Below, piece after piece: positions 54,729-63,480 of a stretch of DNA of 64,000 nucleotides (positions are counted from its first letter, which is position 1; each line of letters begins with the position of its first letter). A model generated the notes under the pieces. The model had not been told where the DNA came from. It made no database searches and worked only from the letters and a program-made list of their open reading frames with translations. The translations under genes were made by a program, and so were the position numbers. Source of the stretch: Dyadobacter koreensis (lineage in GTDB: Bacteria; Bacteroidota; Bacteroidia; Cytophagales; Spirosomataceae); contig NZ_FNXY01000003.1 in the NCBI RefSeq assembly GCF_900108855.1, positions 558,001 through 622,000 on the forward strand. Direction: 5' to 3'.

Positions 54729-56279
54729 TTGTTCGGATTCATTGCCCCCTCAGTTACATTTGGTCAAGCCCTGACATCTCCTGAAGAGCTATTCGGCAGC
54801 TTTTTTAATGACGTCCAAAACAGCCATATCTTCAAAGACTCAAAAACTTTTGCGGACTGTATCCCGCTTGAAGATCCTGTTTTTATCATAGAAAAATATC
54901 ATCACGAAAAAAACGAACCAGAATTTAACCTGGATACTTTCGTTCATAGTCATTTCAGAATTCCCGAGGAGATAAAGGCTGAATATATTCCTGATCCTGA
55001 GCTGACAACCGAGCAGCACATCCGTAAACTGTGGCCATATTTGACCCGGCAGCCGGAAAATCAGGAGCGCGGAGGATCATTAATTCCGTTGCCCCATTCC
55101 TATGTGGTGCCCGGAGGAAGGTTTCGGGAGATTTATTACTGGGATAGCTATTTCACGATGCTTGGTTTGAAAGAGTGCGGCCGGATCGATCTGATTGAAA
55201 ACATGATCAACAATTTCGCCTATCTTATAAATACGTTCGGACATGTCCCCACGGCCAACAGAACTTATTATTTAAGCCGCTCACAACCGCCATTTTTTTC
55301 ATTGATGGTCCGCCTGTACAGCGAAATGGAAGGAAAGAAAATCCTGAAAAAATATCTCCCGCAAATGCAGCGGGAATATGATTATTGGATGGACGCCGGA
55401 AACTCGTCAGGAGAAGATTTTACAGCATACCGTCGCGTGGTTCATTTACCCAATGGTGTTGTTCTTAACCGCTATTGGGACGATAAATCCACTCCAAGAC
55501 CAGAGGCCTATAAGGAAGACGTTGAACTGGCGGCAGATGCGGTGGATCATCATCAGATTTCAGCAGATCGTGTATACCGCCATATTCGTGCCGCGGCTGA
55601 GTCCGGCTGGGATTTTAGCAGTCGGTGGTTTGCAGATGAAAATGATTTTTCTTCGATTGAAACAACAGATATCCTTCCTGTTGACTTAAATTGTCTGATG
55701 CATCATTTGGAAAAGACACTGGCGGAAGCATATCTTTTAAATGAAGAGTATGAGTGTTTTCAACTTTATGAAAATAAAGCCAGGCAACGGTGTGAAGCAG
55801 TAGAAAATTATTTCTGGGATGACAGCCGTAATTATTACATGGACTACAATTTTGTCAAAAAGGATTTTACAAAATCTGTGACGCTGGCCGGAACATTCCC
55901 TTTGTATTTTAAACTAGCCAGAAAACAGCAGTCTCATTATGTGCGAAAATACATTCGTTTAAATTTCATGCGTTCTGGCGGATTATTGACAACTGGTGTT
56001 AAGACCGGACAGCAATGGGACGCTCCAAATGGCTGGGCTCCTTTGCAGTGGATTACCTACAAAGGGCTTAGGAATTATAATTTTCATAAAACCGCCAACG
56101 AGCTGAGCGATGAATGGCTTTCATTAAATGAAAAAGAGTTTAAACGAACAGGCAAGATGATGGAGAAATATAACGTATCAGATACCAATCTGGAAGCAGG
56201 TGGTGGAGAATATGATATCCAGGAAGGGTTTGGCTGGACAAACGGAGTTTACCTTCGTATGAAAAATAGAAGGCGATAA
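54729..56279 (+). CDS. Trehalase, GH37 (start region questionable)
   Basis: Hydrolyses trehalose to two glucose. Both trehalase signatures are present: VVPGGRFREIYYWDSYFTML (signature 1) and GQQWDAPNGWAPLQ (signature 2); the C-terminus ends EGFGWTNGVYL. The 516-aa frame can only begin at TTG 54729, because an in-frame TAA stands at 54723-54725. That start gives MFGFIAPSVTFGQA, which looks like the tail of a signal peptide without its basic head. A GTG at 54706 in another frame encodes MNFKFHKIC; adding one base near 54725 would join the two into a normal signal peptide. A frameshift or sequencing error is therefore suspected. Confidence 0.9.
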   Translation: MFGFIAPSVTFGQALTSPEELFGSFFNDVQNSHIFKDSKTFADCIPLEDPVFIIEKYHHEKNEPEFNLDTFVHSHFRIPEEIKAEYIPDPELTTEQHIRKLWPYLTRQPENQERGGSLIPLPHSYVVPGGRFREIYYWDSYFTMLGLKECGRIDLIENMINNFAYLINTFGHVPTANRTYYLSRSQPPFFSLMVRLYSEMEGKKILKKYLPQMQREYDYWMDAGNSSGEDFTAYRRVVHLPNGVVLNRYWDDKSTPRPEAYKEDVELAADAVDHHQISADRVYRHIRAAAESGWDFSSRWFADENDFSSIETTDILPVDLNCLMHHLEKTLAEAYLLNEEYECFQLYENKARQRCEAVENYFWDDSRNYYMDYNFVKKDFTKSVTLAGTFPLYFKLARKQQSHYVRKYIRLNFMRSGGLLTTGVKTGQQWDAPNGWAPLQWITYKGLRNYNFHKTANELSDEWLSLNEKEFKRTGKMMEKYNVSDTNLEAGGGEYDIQEGFGWTNGVYLRMKNRRR

Positions 56280-56521
56280 ATTCTTTAATAGAAAACAATT
56301 CAGCAAAATCTTCGTTTTCACAAGCACTTTGAAACATACGGAGCTTTTCAAACATATGTCAGGAATATAGCTTTTGACCGTTCAAGGTTGTCTTCGGGCG
56401 GAATCAAAAGTAGAATATTTATCAGATTCTAATAAAATTCTTGAAAAATTCCATTCACGACTACGTTTTATAGAAAAAAAAATTAATACCTTGGATTAAA
56501 TTAACACCTGGCCCAAAATCG

Positions 56522-57310
56522 ATGAAACTGAATATATATCAAATTGACGCTTTTACGAATCAGCTTTTTTCAGGGAATCCAGCTGCCGTTGTTCCGCTGG
56601 AAAATTGGCTGCCGGATGAAACGTTACAGAATATTGCAGCAGAAAACAATCTGGCAGAGACTGCGTTTTATATTCCTACTGAAGCTGGCTTTCATATTCG
56701 CTGGTTCACTCCATTTTTAGAAGTCGAACTTTGTGGACATGCAACACTAGCTTCTGCGTATGTGATTTTTAATATTCAGGGTTATGAAGGTGACCTGATT
56801 AAATTTGAATCGCTGAGCGGTGAACTGACGGTTCTCTGCAAAGACAACTGGTTGACGCTAAATTTCCCGGTTGATCAGTATCATATTGCTGTTCCTCCTC
56901 CTGCCTTGATGGAAGGGTTGAGAGACGCCGCCATTCTCGAAGTTTATAAAGGAAAAACAGATTACATGGTGGTCCTTGACACGGAAGCCGAAGTGCGCGA
57001 CCTGGATTTTGACATCATAGTTCTTTCGACCATACCGGCAAGAGGTATTATTATCACTGCTCCGGGAGATGAAGTAGATTTTGTTTCAAGATTTTTCGCG
57101 CCACAATCAGGCGTTGACGAGGATCCTGTGACAGGTTCAGCGCATACGACACTGATTCCTTATTGGGCAGAAAAACTGGAAAAAACTGACCTAAGAGCAA
57201 AACAGTTATCAAAACGCGGAGGCTTCCTGAAATGTGATTTAGATGGCGACCGCGTTAATATCGGAGGTCAGGCCCGTCTTTATTTAAGCGGACAAATCGA
57301 AACAGATTAA
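56522..57310 (+). CDS. PhzF-family isomerase
   Basis: A 262-aa cytoplasmic protein with the two pseudo-symmetric halves of the PhzF/diaminopimelate-epimerase fold. It opens MKLNIYQIDAFTNQLFSGNP, has the catalytic Glu46 (ENNLAETAFY), VELCGHATLASAYVIF and, in the second half, FAPQSGVDEDPVTGSAHTTL. PhzF itself isomerises DHHA in phenazine synthesis, but no phenazine genes are present; most homologues have unknown substrates. Monocistronic with a terminator. Confidence 0.9.
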   Translation: MKLNIYQIDAFTNQLFSGNPAAVVPLENWLPDETLQNIAAENNLAETAFYIPTEAGFHIRWFTPFLEVELCGHATLASAYVIFNIQGYEGDLIKFESLSGELTVLCKDNWLTLNFPVDQYHIAVPPPALMEGLRDAAILEVYKGKTDYMVVLDTEAEVRDLDFDIIVLSTIPARGIIITAPGDEVDFVSRFFAPQSGVDEDPVTGSAHTTLIPYWAEKLEKTDLRAKQLSKRGGFLKCDLDGDRVNIGGQARLYLSGQIETD

Positions 57311-57330
57311 CCTAGAAGTTATACAAGAAG

Positions 57331-57373
57331 ATAATCATTTGCCGTCGAGCGACCGGCGAATGATTATTTTTTT
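57331..57373 (+). terminator. Intrinsic terminator of the PhzF-like gene
   Basis: Arms 57331-57344 and 57354-57367 form a 14-bp stem with one U-G pair, followed by seven T residues. The stop codon of the convergent EamA gene lies within the distal part. Confidence 0.85.
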
Positions 57374-58254
57374 ATATTCAACTTACCTGCCAGTTTCGCC
57401 TTTTGCCCGAAATACAGCCCGAAAATAACAAATAGTGTCCCGGCAACGGTATACAAAGTGACTGGTTCATCCATTAACCACCAGGCGAAGAAAAAGCCAA
57501 ATAACGGGCAAAGAAAAAGCCATAATGAAGCACGGACTGTATCGATGCTAAGAAGATAAAACCAGCAGATTAATCCGATTATTGATACAGCCAGACTTAA
57601 CCATAAAACAGATCCCCAAAATTGAAAATCCCAGGCAGTGGCAGAAAAGTCTCCGAAAATAAATGTAAAAGGAAGCAGGAAAATGCCGCCAAGCATAACC
57701 TGCCAGCCATTGATCAGTAAATTTGGCAACTTCCATTTGATTGTGGCATAGTAAACACTCGCTGCCGAAACAGCGATCATGCTTATCAGCAAAATAATAA
57801 CGCCTTCAATTTTTGTCGTTGCTCCGTCCAATAACGGATATGTTGCAATGGCCACGCCTGACATTCCTAAAATAATTCCTAACCATTCGCCCATCGCGGG
57901 GCGGCGGCTTAGCCACCAAGCCGACAATAAAACGATAATCAGCGGATTCACAGAAACGGCAAGACTACCAATACCAGCGGCAGTATATTTCATCGCCAGG
58001 ACATACAGACCGAGATAGAGCGTAGTATTTAAAAAACCAAACAACCCAAGCTGCATGAACTCCGCGCGGTTTGGCAATTTGTAGGACTCATCTTTGCCAA
58101 AAATGTAAGAAAAACCAAGCAGCAATATACCAGCAATAAAAAAACGAACGTTTGCTAATATCAAAGGAGATGCTGACTGGACACCAAATTTGGTCGCGAC
58201 CGAGGCAGAAGCCCAGAGGATAGAGAATACAAGACCAATTAAAATATTTTTCAC
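57364..58254 (-). CDS. EamA/DMT-superfamily membrane transporter
   Basis: A 296-aa protein with ten predicted membrane helices in two five-helix EamA repeats (first half: ILWASASVATKFGVQSASPL, AAGIGSLAVSVNPLIIVLLS; second: DTVRASLWLFLCPLFGFFFA). Members export amino acids or metabolites. Substrate unknown. Its start region is divergent from the LamG-OmpA gene; the two ATGs are 73 nt apart. Confidence 0.9.
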   Translation of the reverse strand: MKNILIGLVFSILWASASVATKFGVQSASPLILANVRFFIAGILLLGFSYIFGKDESYKLPNRAEFMQLGLFGFLNTTLYLGLYVLAMKYTAAGIGSLAVSVNPLIIVLLSAWWLSRRPAMGEWLGIILGMSGVAIATYPLLDGATTKIEGVIILLISMIAVSAASVYYATIKWKLPNLLINGWQVMLGGIFLLPFTFIFGDFSATAWDFQFWGSVLWLSLAVSIIGLICWFYLLSIDTVRASLWLFLCPLFGFFFAWWLMDEPVTLYTVAGTLFVIFGLYFGQKAKLAGKLNIKK

Positions 58255-58327
58255 CTTAAAAGTTGATTATGTTTCAAAAATACAAGAACCGTTTCGGCTT
58301 CGACATCTCTTTTTTATATTTTTGAAG

Positions 58328-59734
58328 ATGATTAGTAAAAAAAATGCACGGTGGCTATTTATTTTTCTTCTTGGCCACTCCTATTATTCAGTTTTTTCAC
58401 AAAACCAGTGGACTTACGATTTCAATAACGGCCTGTTGCCGATTGAAAAGGGCGGCCCGTCTCTACATAAACTAGGACAGGCAGGTCAGTTCATTAAGGA
58501 AAAAGTGCCTGGAAGCGGAGAAAATGGTGTTCCGGAAATTATCCGAACGGTTTATCAGTTTGAAAAAAATTCGGGATTGCAGTTTGATAATAAGGAAGCA
58601 AATGGATTTCTTAATAAATCGTTCACGGTTGAAATTTATTTTAAACTGACTGAACTGGACAGCTGGAAACGCGTGCTTGATTTCAAAAATCGAAAAAGCG
58701 ATTACGGAAGTTATATCTACGACGGCAAGCTAAACTTTTACGATTTTGCAATAGGTGAAAAAGCACCTGTCAGAGCCAATAAATATATCCACTATGTTTA
58801 TTCAAGGGATTTTGAAACCAAGGCTATAAAGATGTATGTGAATGGCTTGTCAAAAGTGGAATTTAAAGACCCGGGAACAGAGGGCGTTCTGGATAACGAC
58901 CAGGTTTTAAATTTATTCCAGGACGATCTGGTTGCTAATCATGAAGCAAGCGCCGGCTCCGTTGCTTTGATAAGGGTATACGATCGGGTGATGACGCCTG
59001 TATTTATTCGCAGGAGTTTCCAGACAATCAGCAGAGCACCCAAAGAATCTGTGGCCGAACTGGAACCTGTAAAAGAAGAACCAAAAACGGTGGAGCAAAA
59101 AACTCCTACGATCAGCACCAGGCTTGTTCAGGTGACCGGAAAAGTATTTGAAGGAACAAATTTAAAATCTGTCGAAAATGCAGAAGTATCTGTAAGAAAG
59201 TCGGCCGACGATTCACTGGTAGCAAAAAGCAACGTAAAAAATGGCGGATATACATTCCTGCTGACACCGCACGAATCATATAAAATTTCAGTTAACGCGC
59301 CGGGGTATCAAACGAAAAGTATACCGGTCCGAACGGCTGCACGAGCAACGGAAGTCAAATCGCTGATTAGTCTGGAACCTGAAAAGTTTGACAGTCCGTT
59401 AGTTACGCTCCTGTTCAATCAAAGTAATGAAACGTTGGAAAGCCACGCAAAATCACAGCTTGACTACATTATTTCGTATTTCAAGACCAGGACCGATTTA
59501 AAAATTATGCTTAAAGGACACACAGATAATATCGGCGATTTCGATAAAAATCTTGTTTTATCAACTCAAAGAGTTTCGGTTGTAAAACAGTATTTGTTGG
59601 AAAGTGGTATCACAGCCGACAGAATCGAAGGCGTAGGATATGGATCAACCAGACCGGCACAAAAAAACTTATCCGAAGAATTAAGAAAATTAAACCGCCG
59701 GGTTGAAGTTTGGGCTGAGCCTATAAAAAGATAA
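58328..59734 (+). CDS. LamG-like / carboxypeptidase-regulatory / OmpA-domain outer-membrane protein
   Basis: Start set at ATG 58328, giving a signal peptide (KKNARWLFIFLLGHSYYSVF, cut near SQN); a longer frame overlaps the divergent EamA gene and is rejected. The 468-aa product has a concanavalin-like LamG domain (about 28-240; NKSFTVEIYFKLTELDSWKR, GSVALIRVYDRVMTP), a CarboxypepD_reg domain (about 280-360; VTGKVFEGTNLKSVENAEV) and a C-terminal OmpA peptidoglycan-binding domain (about 370-465; IMLKGHTDNIGDFDKNLVLS, RIEGVGYGSTRP, NRRVEV). Likely anchors the outer membrane to peptidoglycan while the LamG domain binds glycan or protein. Confidence 0.88.
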   Translation: MISKKNARWLFIFLLGHSYYSVFSQNQWTYDFNNGLLPIEKGGPSLHKLGQAGQFIKEKVPGSGENGVPEIIRTVYQFEKNSGLQFDNKEANGFLNKSFTVEIYFKLTELDSWKRVLDFKNRKSDYGSYIYDGKLNFYDFAIGEKAPVRANKYIHYVYSRDFETKAIKMYVNGLSKVEFKDPGTEGVLDNDQVLNLFQDDLVANHEASAGSVALIRVYDRVMTPVFIRRSFQTISRAPKESVAELEPVKEEPKTVEQKTPTISTRLVQVTGKVFEGTNLKSVENAEVSVRKSADDSLVAKSNVKNGGYTFLLTPHESYKISVNAPGYQTKSIPVRTAARATEVKSLISLEPEKFDSPLVTLLFNQSNETLESHAKSQLDYIISYFKTRTDLKIMLKGHTDNIGDFDKNLVLSTQRVSVVKQYLLESGITADRIEGVGYGSTRPAQKNLSEELRKLNRRVEVWAEPIKR

Positions 59735-59759
59735 AGCCATCTCATGAAGACGGCTTTAT
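59731..59759 (+). terminator. Hairpin at the end of the LamG-OmpA gene
   Basis: ATAAAGCC (59731-59738) pairs with GGCTTTAT (59752-59759), with a short inner TCT/AGA extension; the stop codon lies in the left arm. No long T run follows, so termination may be weak. Confidence 0.45.
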
Positions 59760-60382
59760 ACTGACTATTCCTAAACCCTTAACCTTTTCTTATCTTTATT
59801 TGACTGAATTACAGACTGATAGTAAACAACTTTTTAAAGTTAACTTTTGCCGATATCAGTTGTCAGGCCATTCAGGTCAAAATTATTTCTTTTATATCAA
59901 GTCCTCTGTTATAATGCAAACATTGGACGGCTATTATTTCACAAAGTCACATTGGCGTCAATAATACTTCAATTTTTTCGTTTTACAAAATTGAAAATTA
60001 TTTATTCAATCTACGATTAATATTCAATTTTAGATCAGTCGAAAATAATTGTGCCTCTCGTCTATCCGTTGCACAAAAAACTTGCTCAAATATTTACTCC
60101 TGATATGAATACAAATATAATATATATTTAATTCAGCTTCATGGATTTATTCAATTCTTATTGCGTCTTTTCGATATACAAATGTCATCATAAATTTTGA
60201 TATTACAAATAATCTAAAAACCTTTAAACAGAATATTGTTTGGAATAAAGTGAAATAAATTTAGTATAATTTACAATTAATATCTGATTATCACGATCAA
60301 ATAAAAATAAAATTTTAAAAATAAAAGAATAACCAAATAAATACCAATCTTGAAATATTTATATATTCTTTAAAAAATACAA
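59760..60382. other. Long, very AT-rich intergenic region
   Basis: About 620 nt without a credible gene or RNA. From roughly 59930 to 60382 the sequence is markedly poorer in G+C than its surroundings, with runs such as AATATAATATATATTTAATT. It lies at the 3' end of pth, whose last codons are also AT-rich. Confidence 0.45.
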
Positions 60383-60943
60383 TCATTGGTTGTAATTATT
60401 CATCGCATATTGTATTCCCAAAGTACAAAATGAAATAACCATATCACCAGCTGTATCCAAAAATATTTGTATTTCTGACATTTCTTCTTTGGAAAATGGT
60501 TTTAATACATAATCTACTTGCCTTCCTCGAGGAAAATTATTTCCTATCCCGAACCGTAGCCTCGGATACTCAGCTGTACCCAATATTTCCTCAATATTCC
60601 TCAATCCATTGTGTCCGCCATGGCTTCCCTTTGGTTTAATTCGCAAAGTGCCAAACGGGAGCTGCAATTCATCTACAATCACCAGTAAGTTTTCTTTCGG
60701 TATTTTATACTGATCCATATAGTATCGGATCGCTTTTCCACTTAAATTCATGAAGGTGGTCGGTTTGATAAAATAAAACTGACGCCCTTTATGCTTCCAC
60801 TCCGCTACAAACGCGAGTTTTTCAAAAGAGAATTTAAAATCATTTTGAGCTGCAAGTCTGTCCAGAACCATGAAGCCGATATTGTGCCTCGTAAAAGCAT
60901 ACTCAGGGCCAATGTTTCCAAGTCCCGCGATCAGGTATTTCAT
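60383..60943 (-). CDS. pth: Peptidyl-tRNA hydrolase
   Basis: Releases tRNA from peptidyl-tRNA dropped by ribosomes. The 186-aa length is standard. Catalytic and binding residues are in place: Asn10 (GLGNIGPEY), His20 (FTRHNIGFMVLD), FIKPTTFMNLSG and Asp91 (LLVIVDELQLPFG), followed by KGSHGGHNGLRNIEEILGT and RFGIGNNFPRG. No ribosomal protein L25 gene is adjacent, although that pairing is common. The C-terminal 15 codons run into a very AT-rich stretch. Confidence 0.96.
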   Translation of the reverse strand: MKYLIAGLGNIGPEYAFTRHNIGFMVLDRLAAQNDFKFSFEKLAFVAEWKHKGRQFYFIKPTTFMNLSGKAIRYYMDQYKIPKENLLVIVDELQLPFGTLRIKPKGSHGGHNGLRNIEEILGTAEYPRLRFGIGNNFPRGRQVDYVLKPFSKEEMSEIQIFLDTAGDMVISFCTLGIQYAMNNYNQ

Positions 60944-61200
60944 TACTACATAATTGAATTGTTAAACGGCCGTTACCTTCGACTCGCCTAAGTGAAAAAT
61001 CAATGCCGGTATTCAACATTGGTTTAGTCAAACACAAGATTGTTAAATTATGGTTCAAAGTTAAATTAAAGCTTTCTATTCATAAAATTAGTTATCAGAC
61101 GGTGTTTTTCTTTCTGCGAAGAATTCACTTATTAGGGGGAAAAGTTTTAGATTTCATAAATGTCAGCTTAATTTAGGCTAAAATTCAGCAAAATAATACC

Positions 61201-61740
61201 ATGTCTATTAAACGACTTATTTTAAGCAGCCCCCTATTAGAGATCATGACCAGCCGGTTATGTCAGGAAGTTATTGAAAATCACCAGGATTTTGACAATA
61301 CCGTGATCATGGGTTTGCAACCACGTGGTATTTTCTTTGCTGAACGGGTTGTGGCCGAATTGCGTGAACGTACAGGAAAAAATATTCCACTAGGCCATCT
61401 TGACGCAACTTTCTATCGTGACGATTTTCGCCGCCGCGACTCCCCTTTATTACCAAATAAAACCAATGTTCCTTTTTTAATCGAGGGAAAACGTGTTATC
61501 CTTATCGACGACGTCTTAGCGAGTGGCCGTATGGTTCGTGCCGCGCTGGATGCAATGACCGCCTTTGGCCGCCCGAAAATGGTTGAGCTGATGGTTTTAA
61601 TCGATCGTCGCTACAACAGGGAATTGCCGATCGAGCCGGATTATGTCGGCATGAAAGTTAATACACTGGAAAGTCAGCGTGTCCTTGTTGAATGGAAAGA
61701 ACAAGGTTTCGAAGCCGACCATATCTGGATGGTGGATTGA
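61201..61740 (+). CDS. pyrR: Pyrimidine regulator / uracil phosphoribosyltransferase PyrR
   Basis: A 179-aa type-I phosphoribosyltransferase. The PRPP loop is VILIDDVLASGRMVRAALDA; the N-terminal half has the PyrR-type FDNTVIMGLQPRGIFFAERV and the flexible loop LDATFYRDDFRRR. PyrR binds pyr mRNA to attenuate pyrimidine genes in Firmicutes and has UPRT activity; regulatory RNA binding in Bacteroidota is not established. No pyr gene is adjacent and no attenuator was seen upstream. The ATG at 61201 fits the family start. Confidence 0.94.
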   Translation: MSIKRLILSSPLLEIMTSRLCQEVIENHQDFDNTVIMGLQPRGIFFAERVVAELRERTGKNIPLGHLDATFYRDDFRRRDSPLLPNKTNVPFLIEGKRVILIDDVLASGRMVRAALDAMTAFGRPKMVELMVLIDRRYNRELPIEPDYVGMKVNTLESQRVLVEWKEQGFEADHIWMVD

Positions 61741-61758
61741 TTTCCATAAATTCAGTGT

Positions 61759-63315
61759 TTATCTCGGCACGCTCATTCCCTCACGATTTTCCGCCTTGTT
61801 AATACTTTCGGTTTTGTAAGTAAGCTTATTGATATAAAAAACATCTCTGCCCTGACCAATCGATGAAGGGCCGACGCGCTGCATTCCGTAAGCAAGAAAG
61901 TATTGACCATACCAAGGCGCCAGATAGGCATTTTCGTTATTGATTACCTTGTCTGACTCAGACTTTGCGCTGATCTTGAATTTTTCATTTTCAACAACAA
62001 CTTTACTTCTGTTGATCACTTCCGTATGGATTGTTCCCTCCTGCGGATATGCTAGAATAAAATAGTCATTTACAGGGGTAAGCTGCACCATTTCCTGAAG
62101 CTCAAAGCTGGTCAGATCTTTTATCGGGATACAGTTGTCCCATTTAAATTTCCCATTCCGATCAAATCCACAAACAATGGCGTGTGTATAGCGGTACCCC
62201 TCCAGCGAACGGGCATAATATGGCCGCGAAACTCCGTTCGTTACCATCATAGGAGATCCGGCGCGTTGATTTGGATAATAAACTTCGGCAACCAGCACAA
62301 TCTCATCCTCTGTCTGGATCAGTTCGTGAACCAGCAGGCGATATCTAAACCGATTTTCCTTCCCCAGACTTTTTCTTTTTCCAATCCGCTCCATCATGCG
62401 CTGACGACGTTTGGGTTTCATATAATTGAAAAAATTCTGCAATTCGGAAAACTCGATAAATTCAGGTTTTTCAGGTTCATTATCACTTATATGTGTAATA
62501 TAAAGTCCCTGCGAGTAAGGAGTACAGCCAATTGAATAATTCCCTATCAAGTATGAGTCGTCAGCATTCAAGGGAACGATCTGACCAGAAATCAAACTGT
62601 TCCGGGGATCACTTAACGCTGTTTTCTTCAAAAATTTACCTTCATAAGAATATGTCTTTATTTCAAAAACACAGTTTTTCTTTCGATATGCGTAAGTAAT
62701 TACGTTGATTATGCCATCTTGCTCGTTGATATCAACATTATTCAACTCTGTATTTTTTTCATAAAGTCCGGGTAACACTTTTGAGGATTGATCGAAAAAA
62801 GAGTGAACCACAACGACCGGCCGCGACCGGTGATATCCTGCCACGATTGCTTTGCTTCCGATTACCTTAAACTGTTGCACATCGATGCCGGAAAGCAAAT
62901 TTCCTTTATAGCTCTCGATCGCTCCGTCACTAAAATTCATTTGCAAGAAAAGAAAATGATCCGTATCCGGCTGCGCAAACAACCAGTATCCGAAATGTTC
63001 ACCCTGGTAAGCCATAACCGGGATATAGCGATAATCCAGTTTGTAGTTCATGCGCCAAACAGGGTTTAGCGACGTGTCGTACCGTGTAAATTCCCAGCTT
63101 TCATTTCTGTTGCCAAAACTTGCATCGCCGCGGACCAGTGCCAGAAGCCCGTCGTTGCCCAACGTAAATACTTCAAACAATTCGGAGCGCGACGAATTTG
63201 TAGGAATTTCAAGACGATCAGATTGTTCTAGTTGTGCATGAACCCTGGAAGGCCCAACGAGGCAAAATTGTATGATCAGACAACTTTGTATCACAAATAG
63301 TAAACGGTTCTTCAT
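61759..63315 (-). CDS. Exported protein of unknown function, probable beta-propeller
   Basis: A 518-aa protein with a signal peptide (cut near VHAQ-L, about residue 28). The body has no recognised motif but shows repeated blade-like strand groups: ESWEFTRYDTSLNPVWRMNY, GYWLFAQPDTDHFLFLQMNF, NCVFEIKTYSYEGKFLKKTA, HAIVCGFDRNGKFKWDNCIP. The pattern of a Tyr/Phe-rich strand followed by an Asp/Asn turn and Trp suggests a beta propeller. A basic linker (MKPKRRQRMMERIGKRKSLG) sits mid-protein. Convergent with pyrR, 18 nt between stops. Function unknown. Confidence 0.65.
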   Translation of the reverse strand: MKNRLLFVIQSCLIIQFCLVGPSRVHAQLEQSDRLEIPTNSSRSELFEVFTLGNDGLLALVRGDASFGNRNESWEFTRYDTSLNPVWRMNYKLDYRYIPVMAYQGEHFGYWLFAQPDTDHFLFLQMNFSDGAIESYKGNLLSGIDVQQFKVIGSKAIVAGYHRSRPVVVVHSFFDQSSKVLPGLYEKNTELNNVDINEQDGIINVITYAYRKKNCVFEIKTYSYEGKFLKKTALSDPRNSLISGQIVPLNADDSYLIGNYSIGCTPYSQGLYITHISDNEPEKPEFIEFSELQNFFNYMKPKRRQRMMERIGKRKSLGKENRFRYRLLVHELIQTEDEIVLVAEVYYPNQRAGSPMMVTNGVSRPYYARSLEGYRYTHAIVCGFDRNGKFKWDNCIPIKDLTSFELQEMVQLTPVNDYFILAYPQEGTIHTEVINRSKVVVENEKFKISAKSESDKVINNENAYLAPWYGQYFLAYGMQRVGPSSIGQGRDVFYINKLTYKTESINKAENREGMSVPR

Positions 63316-63480
63316 AACTTCTTTGGGCGGGGTGTAAGTCTGTTCAATATTTACCCTAATTTTGCATCAAAAAGAATAACATAGTCATTAATGTAAAAAT
63401 ATTTTTAATCAAATAAAAACTTAGAGGAATGTTATTTAATTTTTGCTTAACACTTCCGAAATTTTATAAAAACAATATTC

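Noticed and set aside
56522..57310. Phenazine biosynthesis gene
   Set aside because: PhzF-like fold alone; none of phzA-E/G is present, and most PhzF homologues are unrelated to phenazines.
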